From contig NC_134832.1 of NCBI RefSeq assembly GCF_004210375.1, positions 153,695,592-153,759,591 of the forward strand: a stretch of 64,000 bases of DNA, written 5' to 3'. Both the position numbers and the translations under genes were made by a program. Below the pieces are notes generated by a model, which had not been told where the DNA came from, did not search any database, and was given only the letters and a program-made list of their open reading frames with translations. This stretch comes from Tachypleus tridentatus. Lineage: Eukaryota > Arthropoda > Merostomata > Xiphosura > Limulidae. This document shows positions 39,801 through 54,800 of the stretch, in pieces. How positions within the stretch are numbered: position 1 is the stretch's first letter; the number at the start of each line of letters is the position of its first letter.

Positions 39801-42800
39801 CATATCTATAAATATTACTCTCAAACTGCCATGTGAGAAGTGTTGAAAATAAACTACTAATTACACTTAAAACATAATTAAAACAACCACACATATCTAT
39901 AAGTATTACTCTCAAACTGCCTGCGTGAGAAGTGTTGAAAATGAACTACTAATAACAGTGAAAACATAATTAAAACAACCATACATATCTATAAATATTA
40001 CTCTCAAACTGCCATGTGAGAAGTGTTGAAAATAAACTACTAATTACACTTAAAACATAATTAAAACAACCACACATATCTATAAGTATTACTCTCAAAC
40101 TGCCACGTGAGAAGTGTTGAAAATGAACTACTAATAACAGTTAAAACATAATTAAAACAACCATACATATCGATAAATATTACTCTCAAACTGCCATGTG
40201 AGAAGTGTTGAAAATGAACTACTGATAACAGTTAAAACATTATTAAAACAACCATACATATCTATAAATATTACTCTCAAACTGCCACGTGAGAAGTGTT
40301 GAAAATGAACTACTAATAACAGTTAAAACATAATTAACACAACCATACATATCTATAAGTATTACTCTCAAACTGCCACGTGAGAAGTGTTGAAAATGAA
40401 CTACTAATAACAGTGAAAACATAATTAAAACAACCATACATATCTATAAGTATTACTCTCAAACTGCCATGTGAGAAGTGTTGAAAATGAACTACTAATA
40501 ACAGTTAAAACATTATTAAAACAACCATACATATCTAAAAGTATTACTCTCAAACTGCCATGTGAGAAGTGTTGAAAATTAACTACTAATAACAGTTAAA
40601 ACATAATTAAAACAACCATACATATCTATAAGTATTACTCTCAAACTGCCACATGAGAAGTGTTGAAAATGAACTACTAATAACAGTTAAAACATTTTTA
40701 AAAATAACCATACATATCTATAAATATTACTCTCAAACAGCCATGTGAGAAGTGTTGAAAATAAACTACTAATTACAGTTAAAACATAATTAAAACAACC
40801 ATACATATCGATAAATATTACTCTCAAACTGCCATGTGAGAAGTGTTGAAAATGAACTACTAATAACAGGTAAAACATAATTAAAACAACCACACATATC
40901 TATAAATATTACTCTCAAACTGCCACGTGAGAAGTGTTGAAAATGAACTACTAATAACAGTTAAAACATAATTAAAACAACCATACATATCTATAAATAT
41001 TACTCTCAAACTGCCACGTGAGAAGTGTTGAAAATGAACTACTAATAACAGTTAAAACATTATTAAAACAACCATACATATCTATAAATATTACTCTCAA
41101 ACTGCCACGTGAGAAGTGTTGAAAATGAACTACTAATAACAGTTAAAACATAATTAAAACAACCATACATATCGATAAATATTACTCTCAAACTGCCATG
41201 TGAGAAGTGTTGAAAATGAACTACTAATAACAAGTAAAACATAATTAAAACAACCACACATATCTATAAATATTACTCTCAAACTGCCACGTGAGAAGTG
41301 TTGAAAATGAACTACTAATAACAGTTAAAACATAATTAACACAACCATACATATCTATAAGTATTACTCTCAAACTGCCACGTGAGAAGTGTTGAAAATG
41401 AACTACTAATAACAGTGAAAACATAATTAAAACAACCATACATATCTATAAGTATTACTCTCAAACTGCCATGTGAGAAGTGTTGAAAATGAACTACTAA
41501 TAACAGTTAAAACATTATTAAAACAACCATACATATCTAAAAGTATTACTCTCAAACTGCCATGTGAGAAGTGTTGAAAATGAACTACTAATAACAGTTA
41601 AAACATTTTTAAAAATAACCATACATATCTATAAGTATTACTCTCAAACTGCCACATGAGAAGTGTTGAAAATGAACTACTAATTACACTTAAAACATAA
41701 TTAAAACAACCACACATATCTATAAGTATTACTCTCAAACTGCCACGTGAGAAGTGTTGAAAATGAACTACTAATAACAGTGAAAACATAATTAAAACAA
41801 CCATACATATCTATAAGTATTACTCTCAAACTGCCACGTGAGAAGTGTTGAAAATGAACTACTAATAACAGGTAAAACATAATTAAAACAACCACACATA
41901 TCTATAAGTATTACTCTCAAACTGCCACGTGAGAAGTGTTGAAAATGAACTACTAATAACAGTTAAAACATAATTAAAACAACCATACATATCTATAAAT
42001 ATTACTCTCAAACTGCCACGTGAGAAGTGTTGAAAATGAACTACTAATAACAGTTAAAACATTATTAAAACAACCAACATATCTATAAATATTACTCTCA
42101 AACTGCCATGTGAGAACTGTTGAAAATGAACTACTAATAACAGTGAAAACATTATTAAAACAACCATACATATCTATAAATATTACTCTCAAACTGCCAC
42201 GTGAGAAGTGTTGAAAATGAACTACTAATAACAGTGAAAACATAATTAAAACAACCATACATATATATAAGTATTACTCTCAAACTGCCATGTGAGAAGT
42301 GTTGAAAATGAACTACTAATAACAGTTAAAACATTATTAAAACAACCATACATATCTAAAAGTATTACTCTCAAACTGCCATGTGAGAAGTGTTGAAAAT
42401 GAACTTCTAATAACAGTTAAAACATAATTAAAACAACCATACATATCTATAAATATTACTCTCAAACTGCCATGTGAGAAGTGTTGAAAATAAACTGCTG
42501 ATAACGGTTAAAACATAATTAAAACAATCACACATATCTATAAATATTATTTTCAAACTGCCATGTTGAAGGTGACAAAATGACAAGTAATCTTTGCCAC
42601 TGAAAAACATCCAAGTTTCAACAAAGAATAATGCAGCACAAATTAACAAAAAAGTGTTGAATAATTTACACAAAAGAATGAAATTACTGATAAGATGGTT
42701 ATTTGGTGGATTACAAGGGCATATACTCAGATCAACAGGTGTTATGGACACTTAAATTAAAACCACAATTACTGACATCAAATTTCCAATTTGTGACTTA

Positions 42801-45800
42801 ATAGCTATATTATTTGTTTATCTGATCTGAGCAATAAAGCTTAGATAATATACATTAGTTATTTTACACTTTATAGAATAAAATACTGACTCTCAAGTAC
42901 ATGTTTTAGATATTACTAAAACCATACTAATAACAAAATTCAATATCCACAGAGGCAAACAAACATTTTTTCTTATGTATAAATATTCTTACCGTGTGAT
43001 TGTTTATATAAACATCCTCTTCATACCTTGATTGAATTGTCCTCTTTTTACCACCCTTTATTACTTGACCACGTCTGGAATATTCCACATACTCCTCCTA
43101 TAGTTTATTTAATAAAGTTAATTTACAGAAGGTACAAAATACAGTGTAGCAATATGTCTGTTTTAAGACTAACCAAGTCATCAACTGAAGGTACAAAATA
43201 AAGTGCAGAAACAGAACTGTGTTTGTTGTTAGACTGATCAAGCTGTTACAAGTTAATCAACAGGATTTACACAATACTATACAACAACAGAACTGTGTTT
43301 GTTGTTAGACTGATCAAGCTTTTACAAGTTAATCAACAGGATGTACACAATACTGTACAACAAAACTGTGATTGATTTGAGGCTAACCAAGACATCACAA
43401 GTTAATCAACAGGATGTACACAATACTCTACAACAACAGAACTGTGATTGATGTCAGGCTAACCAAGACATCACAAGTTAATCAACAGGATGTACACAAT
43501 ACTGTACAACAACAGAACTGTGATTGATGTAAGGCTAACCAAGACATCACAAGTTGATCAACAGGATGTACACAATACTGTACAACAACAGAACTGTGAC
43601 TGATGTAAGACTAACCAAGACATGTACACAATACTGTACAACAACAGAACTGTGATTGATGTAAGACTAACCAAGACATCACAAGTTGATCAACAGGATG
43701 TACACAATACTGTACAACAACAAAACTGTGATTGATGTGAGGCTAACCAAGACATCACAAGTTAATCAACAGGATGTACACAATACTGTACAACAACAGA
43801 ACTGTGATTGATGTGAGGCTAACCAAGACATCACAAGTTAATCAACAGGATGTACACAATACTGTACAACAACAGAACTGTGACTGATGTAAGACTAACC
43901 AAGACATCACAAGTTAATCAACAGGATGTACACAATACTGTACAACAACAGAACTGTGACTGATGTAAGACTAACCAAGACATCACAAGTTAATCAACAG
44001 GATGTACACAATACTGTACAACAACAGAACTGTGACTGATGTAAGACTAACCAAGACATCACAAGTTAATCAACAGGATGTACACAATACTGTACAACAA
44101 CAGAACTGTGACTGATGTAAGACTAACCAAGACATCACAAGTTAATCAACAGGATGTACACAATACTGTACAACAACAGAACTGTGACTGATGTAAGACT
44201 AACCAAGACATCACAAGTTAATCAACAGGATGTACACAATACTGTACAACAACAGAACTGTGACTGATGTAAGGCTAACCAAGACATCACAAGTTAATCA
44301 ACAGGATGTACACAATACTGTACAACAACAGAACTGTGACTGATGTAAGGCTAACCAAGACATCACAAGTTAATCAACAGGATGTACACAATACTGTACA
44401 ACAACAGAACTGTGACTGATGTAAGACAAACCAAGACATGTACACAATACTGTACAACAACAGAACTGTGATTGATGTAAGGCTAACCAAGACATCACAA
44501 GTTGATCAACAGGATGTACACAATACTGTACATCAACAAAACTGTGATTGATGTGAGGCTAACCAAGACATCACAAGTTAATCAACAGGATGTACACAAT
44601 ACTGTACAACAACAGAACTGTGATTGATGTGAGGCTAACCAAGACATCACAAGTTAATCAACAGGATGTACACAATACTGTACAACAACAGAACTGTGAC
44701 TGATGTGAGGCTAACCTAGATATTACATGTTAATCAACAAGATGTATACAATACTGTACAACAGAACTGCGACTGATGTAAGACTAACCAAGACATCACA
44801 AGTTAATCAACATGATGTACACAATACTGTACAACAACAGAACTGTGACTGATGTAAGACTAACCAAGATATTACACATTAATCAACATGATGTACACAA
44901 TACTGTACAACAACAAAACTGTGATTGATGTGAGGCTAACCAAGACATCACAAGTTAATCAACAGGATGTACACAATACTGTACAACAACAGAACTGTGA
45001 TTGATGTAAGGCTAACCAAGACATCACAAGTTGATCAACAGGATGTACACAATACTGTACAACAACAAAACTGTGACTGATGTGAGGCTAACCAAGACAT
45101 CACAAGTTAATCAACAGGATGTACACAATACTGTACAACAACAGAACTGTGACTGATGTAAGGCTAACCAAGACATCACAAGTTAATCAACAGGATGCAC
45201 ACAATACTGTACAACAACAGAACTGTGATTGATGTAAGGCTAACCAAGACATCACAAGTTGATCAACAGGATATACACAATACTGTACAACAACAAAACT
45301 GTGATTGATGTGAGGCTAACCAAGACATCACAAGTTAATCAACAGGATGTACACAATACTGTACAACAACAGAACTGTGATTGATGTGAGGCTAACCAAG
45401 ACATCACAAGTTAATCAACAGGATGTACATAATACTGTACAACAGAACTGTGACTGATGTAAGACTAACCAAGACATCACAAGTTAATCAACAGGATGTA
45501 CACAATACTGTACAAAAACAGAACTGTGACTGATGTAAGACTAACCAAGACATCACAAGTTAATCAACAGGATGTACACAATACTGTACAACAACAGAAC
45601 TGTGACTGATGTAAGACTAACCAAGACATCACAAGTTAATCAACAGGATGTACACAATACTGTACAACAACAGAACTGTGACTGATGTAAGACTAACCAA
45701 GACATCACAAGTTAATCAACAGGATGTACACAATACTGTACAACAACAGAACTGTGACTGATGTAAGACTAACCAAGACATCACAAGTTAATCAACAGGA

Positions 45801-48800
45801 TGTACACAATACTGTACAACAACAGAACTGTGATTGATGTAAGGCTAACCAAGACATCACAAGTTGATCAACAGGATGTACACAATACTGTACAACAACA
45901 AAACTGTGACTGATGTGAGGCTAGCCAAGACATCACAAGTTAATCAACAGGATGTACACAATACTGTACAACAACAGAACTGTGACTGATGTAAGACTAA
46001 CCAAGACATCACAAGTTAATCAACAGGATGTACACAATACTGTACAACAACAGAACTGTGATTGATGTAAGGCTAACCAAGACATCACAAGTTGATCAAC
46101 AGGATGTACACAATACTGTACAACAACAAAACTGTGACTGATGTGAGGCTAGCCAAGACATCACAAGTTAATCAACAGGATGTACACAATACTGTACAAC
46201 AGAACTGTGACTGATGTAAGACTAACCAAGACATCACAAGTTAATCAACAGGATGTACACAATACTGTACAACAGAACTGCGACTGATGTAAGGCTAACC
46301 ACGATATTACATGTTAATTAACAGGATGTACAGAATACTGTCCAACAACAGAAATTTGTTTTAAGTAAGGCTGACACTTTCTCTTGTTCATTAAAGATGC
46401 TGAAAGTCTAAGTTTTGTGGTGTTTTGTTCTTGTAACCTTAGCTAATATTTTTTATTCTTTTTCTTAGAATATGTACAACTATTCTTATCTCTTAAGAAC
46501 AACAGAAATGATGAGTTAAAATCAAAGACCACATTACAGAACAATCTGAACTACTTCATTTACTGTTTCTGTTTACCTACATGAAAGCAGGGGCTGAAAC
46601 ATAACACAAGTACAAGGTTTCTGACCTATCAATATTGTACTTTTCCAGTCATAAGTCCATTGGATCTGTCAAAAATTATTACACCTATTTCTCATAATCA
46701 GTAGGTTCTCTCTCAGTGTTACCTCTATTTTCTTAGACTTTAGTCTAATTTATGATATTTACATTAATGTGTTCATGAAAAAACATGTAAACAATTACAA
46801 CTCCACACTGACACAACACTGATGTGGATTCAACTGTGGCCATGAGTTTATTTAGGTGTGTGAATAATGATTATGTACAACTGTGGCCATGAGTTTATTT
46901 AGGTGTGTGAATAATGATTATGTACAACTGTGGCCATAAGTTTATTTAGGTGTGTGAATAATGATTATGTACAACTGTGGCCATGAGATTATTTAGGTGT
47001 GTGAATAATGATTATGTACAACTGTGGCCATGAGTTTATTTAGGTGTGTGGTATAATGATTATGTACAACTGTGGCCATGAGTTTATTTTGGTGTGTGGT
47101 ATAATGATTATGTACAACTGTGGCCATGAGATTATTTAGGTGTGTGGTATAATGATTATGTACAACTGTGGCCATGAGTTTATTTAGGTGTGTGGTATAA
47201 TGATTATGTACAACTGTGGCCATGAGTTTATTTAGGTATGTGGTATAATGATTATGTACAACTGTGGCCATGAGTTTATTTAGGTGTGTGAATAAGGATT
47301 ATGTACAACTGTGGCCATGAGTTTATTTAGGTCTGTGGTATAACGATTATGTACAACTGTGGCCATGAGATTATTTAGGTATGTGGTATAATGATTATGT
47401 ACAACTGTGGCCATGAGTTTATTTAGGTGTGTGAATAAGGATTATGTACAACTGTGGCCATGAGTTTATTTAGGTCTGTGGTATAACGATTATGTACAAC
47501 TGTGGCCATGAGATTATTTAGGTATGTGGTATAATGATTATGTACAACTGTGGCCATGAGTTTATTTAGGTATGTGGTATAATGATTATGTACAACTGTG
47601 GCCATGAGTTTATTTAGGTGTGTGAATAATGATTATGTACAACTGTGGCCATGAGTTTATTTAGGTGTGTGAATAATGATTATGTACAACTGTGGCCATG
47701 AGTTTATTTAGGTGTGTGGTATAATGATTATGTACAACTGTGGCCATGAGTTTATTTAGGTGTGTGGTATAATGATTATGTACAACTGTGGCCATGAGTT
47801 TATTTATGTATGTGGTATAATGATTATCTACAACTGTGGCCATGAGTTTATTTAGGTGTGTGAATAATGATTATGTACAACTGTGGCCATGAGTTTATTT
47901 AGGTGTGTGGTATAATGATTATGTACAACTGTGGCCATGAGTTTATTTTGGTGTGTAAATAATGATTATGTACAACTGTGGCCATGAGTTTATTTAGGTG
48001 TGTGGTATAATGATTATGTACAACTGTGGCCATGAGTTTATTTAGGTGTGTGGTATAATGATTATGTACAACTGTGGCCATGAGTTTATTTAGGTGTGTG
48101 GTATAATGATTATGTACAACTGTGGCCATGAGTTTATTTAGGTGTGTGGTATAATGATTATGTACAACTGTGGCCATGAGTTTATTTAGGTATGTGGTAT
48201 AACGATTATGTACAGCTGTGGCCATGAGTTTATTTATGTATGTGGTATAACGATTATGTACAACTGTGGCCATGAGTTTATTTAGGTGTGTGAATAATGA
48301 TTATGTACAACTGTGGCCATGAGTTTATTTAGGTGTGAGAATAATGATTATGTACAACTGTGGCCATGAGTTTATTTAGGTGTGAGAATAATGATTATGT
48401 ACAACTGTGGCCATGAGTTTATTTAGGTGTGTGGTATAATGATTATGTACAACTGTGGCCATGAGTTTATTTATGTATGTGGTATAATGATTATCTACAA
48501 CTGTGGCCATGAGTTTATTTAGGTGTGTGAATAATGATTATGTACAACTGTGGCCATGAGTTTATTTAGGTGTGTGGTATAATGATTATGTACAACTGTG
48601 GCCATGAGTTTATTTTGGTGTGTAAATAATGATTATGTACAACTGTGGCCATGAGTTTATTTAGGTGTGTGGTATAATGATTATGTACAACTGTGGCCAT
48701 GAGTTTATTTAGGTGTGTGGTATAATGATTATGTACAACTGTGGCCATGAGTTTATTTAGGTGTGTGGTATAATGATTATGTACAACTGTGGCCATGAGT

Positions 48801-51800
48801 TTATTTAGGTGTGTGGTATAATGATTATGTACAACTGTGGCCATGAGTTTATTTAGGTATGTGGTATAACGATTATGTACAGCTGTGGCCATGAGTTTAT
48901 TTATGTATGTGGTATAACGATTATGTACAACTGTGGCCATGAGTTTATTTAGGTGTGTGAATAATGATTATGTACAACTGTGGCCATGAGTTTATTTAGG
49001 TGTGAGAATAATGATTATGTACAACTGTGGCCATGAGTTTATTTAGGTGTGAGAATAATGATTATGTACAACTGTGGCCATGAGTTTATTTAGGTGTGTG
49101 GTATAATGATTATGTACAACTGTGGCCATGAGTTTATTTAGGTGTGTGAATAATGATTATGTACAACTGTGGCCATGAGATTATTTAGGTATGTGGTATA
49201 ACGATTATGTACAGCCGTGGCCATGAGTTTATTTATGTATGTGGTATAATGATTATCTACAACTGTGGCCATGAGTTTATTTAGGTGTGTGAATAATGAT
49301 TATGTACAACTGTGGCCATGAGTTTATTTAGGTGTGTGGTATAATGATTATGTACAACTGTGGCCATGAGTTTATTTAGGTGTGTGGTATAACGATTATG
49401 TACAGCTGTGGCCATGAGTTTATTTATGTATGTGGTATAACGATTATGTACAACTGTGGCCATGAGTTTATTTAGGTGTGTGAATAATGATTATGTACAA
49501 CTGTGGCCATGAGTTTATTTAGGTGTGTGAATAATGATTATGTACAACTGTGGCCATGAGTTTATTTAGGTATGTGGTATAATGATTATGTACAACTGTG
49601 GCCATGAGTTTATTTAGGTGTGTGAATAATGATTATGTACAACTGTGGCCATGAGTTTATTTAGGTGTGAGAATAATGATTATGTACAACTGTGCCCATG
49701 AGTTTATTTAGGTATGTGGTATAACGATTATGTACAACTGTGGCCATGAGTTTATTTAGGTGTGTGGTATAATGATTATGTACAACTGTGGCCATGAGTT
49801 TATTTAGGTGTGTGGTATAATGATTATGTACAACTGTGGCCATGAGTTTATTTAGGTGTGTGGTATAATGATTATGTACAACTGTGGCCATGAGTTTATT
49901 TAGGTGTGTGGTATAATGATTATGTACAACTGTGGCCATGAGTTTATTTAGGTATGTGGTATAACGATTATGTACAGCTGTGGCCATGAGTTTATTTATG
50001 TATGTGGTATAATGATTATGTACAACTGTGGCCATGAGTTTATTTAGGTGTGTGAATAATGATTATGTACAACTGTGGCCATGAGTTTATTTAGGTGTGA
50101 GAATAATGATTATGTACAACTGTGGCCATGAGTTTATTTAGGTGTGTGGTATAATGATTATGTACAACTGTGGCCATGAGTTTATTTAGGTGTGTGGTAT
50201 AATGATTATGTACAACTGTGGCCATGAGTTTATTTAGGTATGTGGTATAATGATTATGTACAACTGTGGCCATGAGTTTATTTAGGTGTGTGAATAATGA
50301 TTATGTACAACTGTGGCCATGAGTTTATTTACTTATGTGGCATAACGATTATGTACAGCTGTGGCCATGAGTTTATTTATGTATGTGGTATAATGATTAT
50401 GTACAACTGTGGCCACGAGTTCGTTTAGGTATGTAATAGTGAGAGTTGAATGATTGTACTACAGGTTATGTAACAAGGAAAGTCCACTTATTTAACTACA
50501 TGTTATATAATATTGAAAGTCAATCAATTACACTATAGGTTAAGTAACAGTGAAAGTTGACTGATTTCACTAATAGGTTCATTTAAGTATGAATTATTCC
50601 ATATTATTCCTTTTGTTAATTTTAATGTGTGTAGTACTTTTTTAAAAAGAACTGTTTTAAAGAATAAATGCAAATTATTGTGAAACACTGATATTTCCCA
50701 CAACAGTTTATGAATTTATTTTCTTTGTATTACAGTCACAAATATATACAATGTGTGTGCTATTTGCACTTTATCCAGTACAGAAAATTGAACACTGGAC
50801 TTTAGCAATGTAAATGCATACAGGTTATGCTAAACCAACTGTGGACCACAAGAAATGTATATTTAATATGCTTGTATATTGAGTAATACAAGCACAAATA
50901 CAGGATAACAGTGGAAAATCTGATACTTATGTCAACTACATATGAAAACAAAAGTCAAAGTAGAAATATATTAAAGGTTCCTGTGGCAGCTATCTCAAAA
51001 ATAAGTTCAATATCTTTTACCAACTGTAAAACATCTGATGAAACACTTGAAGAAGTCATTCTAAGGGTTTTCTTGATTTGTCAGTTTTGTTTATGTGGTG
51101 CATAAAAGATTTACAAATGCAAATGGACATGCAATTTAATATTTTAGTGTATTCTGACCTTCAATCAAAACGTGACCTACGAGAAGCCATTATCAGTTTT
51201 AACAAAAAACCCAAGATCGTTGTAACGTAAATGCCTGTAGAAAACATACGTACTATTTTAAGACAGCACGGTCTGTCAAATATTTATAAGTTTCAGAAAA
51301 GCTTCTGAATACTTTAGCTCTAACTGAACTAGCTGGTCATAACACTTTCTTCAGTTCTGTATTAAGACTGTTGTTTTTTCTGAGTTAAGACAACAAATTA
51401 GAAAATAATTCCATTTCAATATTTATCATTAACAAAACTTATGTGCAACACAAATTCAATGGACTTTTACAGAAATATTTCTCCTTTCACAATTTTAAAG
51501 TAAATTACTAGTGAGAAAAATTGCAAAACTTACACTCTGAGCAAAGCAGAGCTCCTTAGGTGGTGCACAAAGATGTTGTGCTCCTCCATACTTATCTAAT
51601 ATGGTACCTTTCTGTTTATCTTTCAATTCTTCTTTCTTCAATTCATACTCCTTGTTGAGCAGAGCCGTCTTTGTGGGTTCAGCTTGCAGATGAATGTCAA
51701 TACCCTTTTCATACCCTTGCCATGCAAACACTGTTGTAGGGAAAGTTATGTTCTTTTATAAGATCTCTTGAAGAAAACAGTAACTATAATAACCTTAAGA

Positions 51801-54800
51801 AACAAATTCAAGTTAAGTTTATGAACCCTGTGTGCACAGGTGAAGTTCACAACCTTTAACACAGAGCCATTCAACATTTATCTGTTGTTAGAGTTACTAA
51901 CTATTCATTTTACTCTTCACTGCTTATTCTGTGATAGTTCACAGTAGAGTATGCAGTATTATGTAATAGTGTTAGGACAAGAGAATATTTGGTTATTATT
52001 TATATTTTATGGAGCTCATTTTTCTATACCATAACAAAATGTAAGTTCCAACACTATGGTGATGTTTCACTGATTGCAGTTGACAACTGAATGAGCCAGG
52101 GTGAGAATACATATCATTCTCAAAAATGTCCATATAATTTTGCAAATAACATATCATAAGAGTTTCTGAATGAAGATATGGATCAAATTTAGGGTCTGAA
52201 ATAACTCTCATGGTATCCAATGCAGTGCCTTAACTATATAGAAAGAAGCTAGCATATGATATCAGTATATGTTAGAATAAATCAATTTAATAGCTTTCCA
52301 CAAATAAACCTTGATAAAACGGTGATAAAATTTAATATTAAGGTTTATTGTCATGCCATGGCCCAAAACACACAAAAAATATCAGTAGAGCAGAGAGTTA
52401 ACATACAAGGTTTACGTGATGCTGGATGGATTCTACAACAAATTGCTGCAGGCTTGAAATGCTCCAGAAACATTGTCAAGCACCCTTGATCATGGAACAG
52501 AGAAAGGTAAATTTGAAAACAGGAAAGGAAGAGGCAGAACACCTAAAGTCAGTGACTCTTATGCTATGTATCTGCAGCCTTCAGGACAGAAAGAAAGCTG
52601 ACACTGATCTCAAGCATGTGATAAACAACCATGTACCAAATGATATAAAAGTGTCCAGATCTACATAATCAAGATGACTTAACAAGAATGGAATATTTGG
52701 TTCTGCAGCAGTTAAAAAATGTTAATCTCCAAATATTGTTAAGAGACTGAAATCTGCTAAAAAATACGAAAACTAGACTGTTGATGAATGGAGTAGTGTG
52801 TTATGGACAGATGAGTCCAGGTGTGAAATATGTGGTTCAAAGCATAGGTTGTATGTTCAGTGCAAAAAAGGTGAAAGATATTTAATTCAACACACAGCAC
52901 CTACCATGAAGCATGGAGGAGGGTGTTTTTTTCTGCTGAGGCAACAAGAGATATTTGCAAAATGGATGGAATAATGAACCAGCACAAATACCATTGGTTA
53001 CTGATCTGTCATGGTTGTTTAAAAATTGATAGAAACTTCTACTACCAAGAAGATAATGATTCCAAACACTCATCCAACCTATGCAGAAATTACTTACCTA
53101 AAGAAGAAGCTGCCCGAGTCATTTCAAGTGATGCAATGGCTACAGACAGCCCTGGTTAAGCAGGTCTGGGATTTGATAGATCAAAATCCAGACAAATTAA
53201 AATTTACTTCCTAAGAAACTTTATGGAAGTGTATTAGATACATTTAGAGTCAAATCCCAACACTTTGATTAAGCACATTTCAGCAATGCCTGAAAGACTA
53301 TCTACAGTTATTAAAGTAAAAGGGAGACACACAAAATATTAACTGTTTGATTAAGTCAAGCACTTCCACAAAGTTTCTGTTCTATTAAATATGAAGATTA
53401 ATAAACTGTTCATGTTTCATATGTGATTTATCATCCATTGTTCTTTGAAAGTAGCCTTTTGTACAGTACTATGTACCATAAAATATACAGGGACTGAAAA
53501 AAATTTAATATGTGACTTTCTGAGATTATAAAGGTTATACACATGTGGTATACACACTGTAAGAAAGAGTGAAGTATCTTCACATGGATATCACTTTGAC
53601 TTGTCTAAGTCTGAATTACACTAACACAGTCAACTGACAGATATTCTGAGTAAATGGAACACATCTCAATTTCTCTATAGAGTAGACCTCTACCCTTGAG
53701 TAAAGAGACTGCTGGAACACATCTGAATTTCTCTATATAGACCTCTACTCTTGAGTAAAGAGACTGCTGGAACACATCTGAATTTCTCTATACAGCAGAC
53801 CTCTACTCTTGAGTAAAGAGACTGCTGGAACACATCTGAATTTCTCTATACAGCAGACCTCTACTCTTGAGTAAAGAGACTGCTGGAACACATCTGAATT
53901 TCTCTATACAGCAGACCTCTACATTTTACTCAATGTTGCTAAATCAGAAATGTAGGGTCAAAATAATAAAAGACGCACATAGTAAATTCAGAATTGTAAT
54001 GAATCTTCCCTCTCCAACATGTGGTCAGTCCAAGAGACACTGAGTTATACACCACATAGTGTTATCTGTGAAATAAAACGAGAAAGCTTCTCTTGAACTG
54101 AGAAAACTTGAATGCTGAGATGTTAGGAAAAAACTAAATAATCATCTTTTAATTTCTACAAAGGGTCAACTTGTTCTCATGTAACTAAATATTCAGTTAA
54201 GTGAGTGTTGACTTGTTATGTTACTTGTTCACTGCAGGTTCAGTCTGTGGTATGCGATGTTTAATTGTGTCAAGCTATCTTTCTCAGATAGCATCTACTG
54301 CATATTATCCATATAAAACGTTTTAACAATAAAATTTAATAAAACAACAGAGATATTTCTGGTACTATTGTAGGTTAACATTATTATTAAAACAACTTAC
54401 AACATCACTAAAACATGTTTTATGTATAGTGCTGCTATCTTGTAAGGAAAACTCTAATAATAGTTTGTACAGTAGATATCCTGCATAAAACTAAAATGAC
54501 ATTAAGACACATTGTAATGTGTGGTGTTTTCAAACCAACCTGCAGGACAGACACATTATGTGCTACTAAAAGGAGTGATTGTTCAGTGACTTTTCATTTT
54601 CTTTAGCTTCGGACTGTGGTAACTCAAACTACTCACAGTTACCAGACCCTTATTTCATATACCAAATTTTAAAGGAACCTATTAAGAAGTACATAATACA
54701 TAAAATATCAATTTTGAATTTTTTTCTTTCTTTGACATCTCATATTTTGTTTCACCCACCACCACACCCTAAGTTTAACACAAAATGTGGTCTGGCTAAC

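Noticed and set aside
36332-42751. Repeated 64-codon minus-strand open frames ([18 protein letters not shown] type), including a 107-codon one at 42428-42751
   Set aside because: By-products of the 91-bp array, each spanning two units until a stop recurs. No splice or start context and no family resemblance.
46993-50273. Long minus-strand open frames with 16-residue repeats ([16 protein letters not shown])
   Set aside because: They exist because the repeat unit is 48 bp, a multiple of three; frames end wherever a 47-bp unit occurs. The array lies inside a SLU7 intron, and nothing suggests translation.
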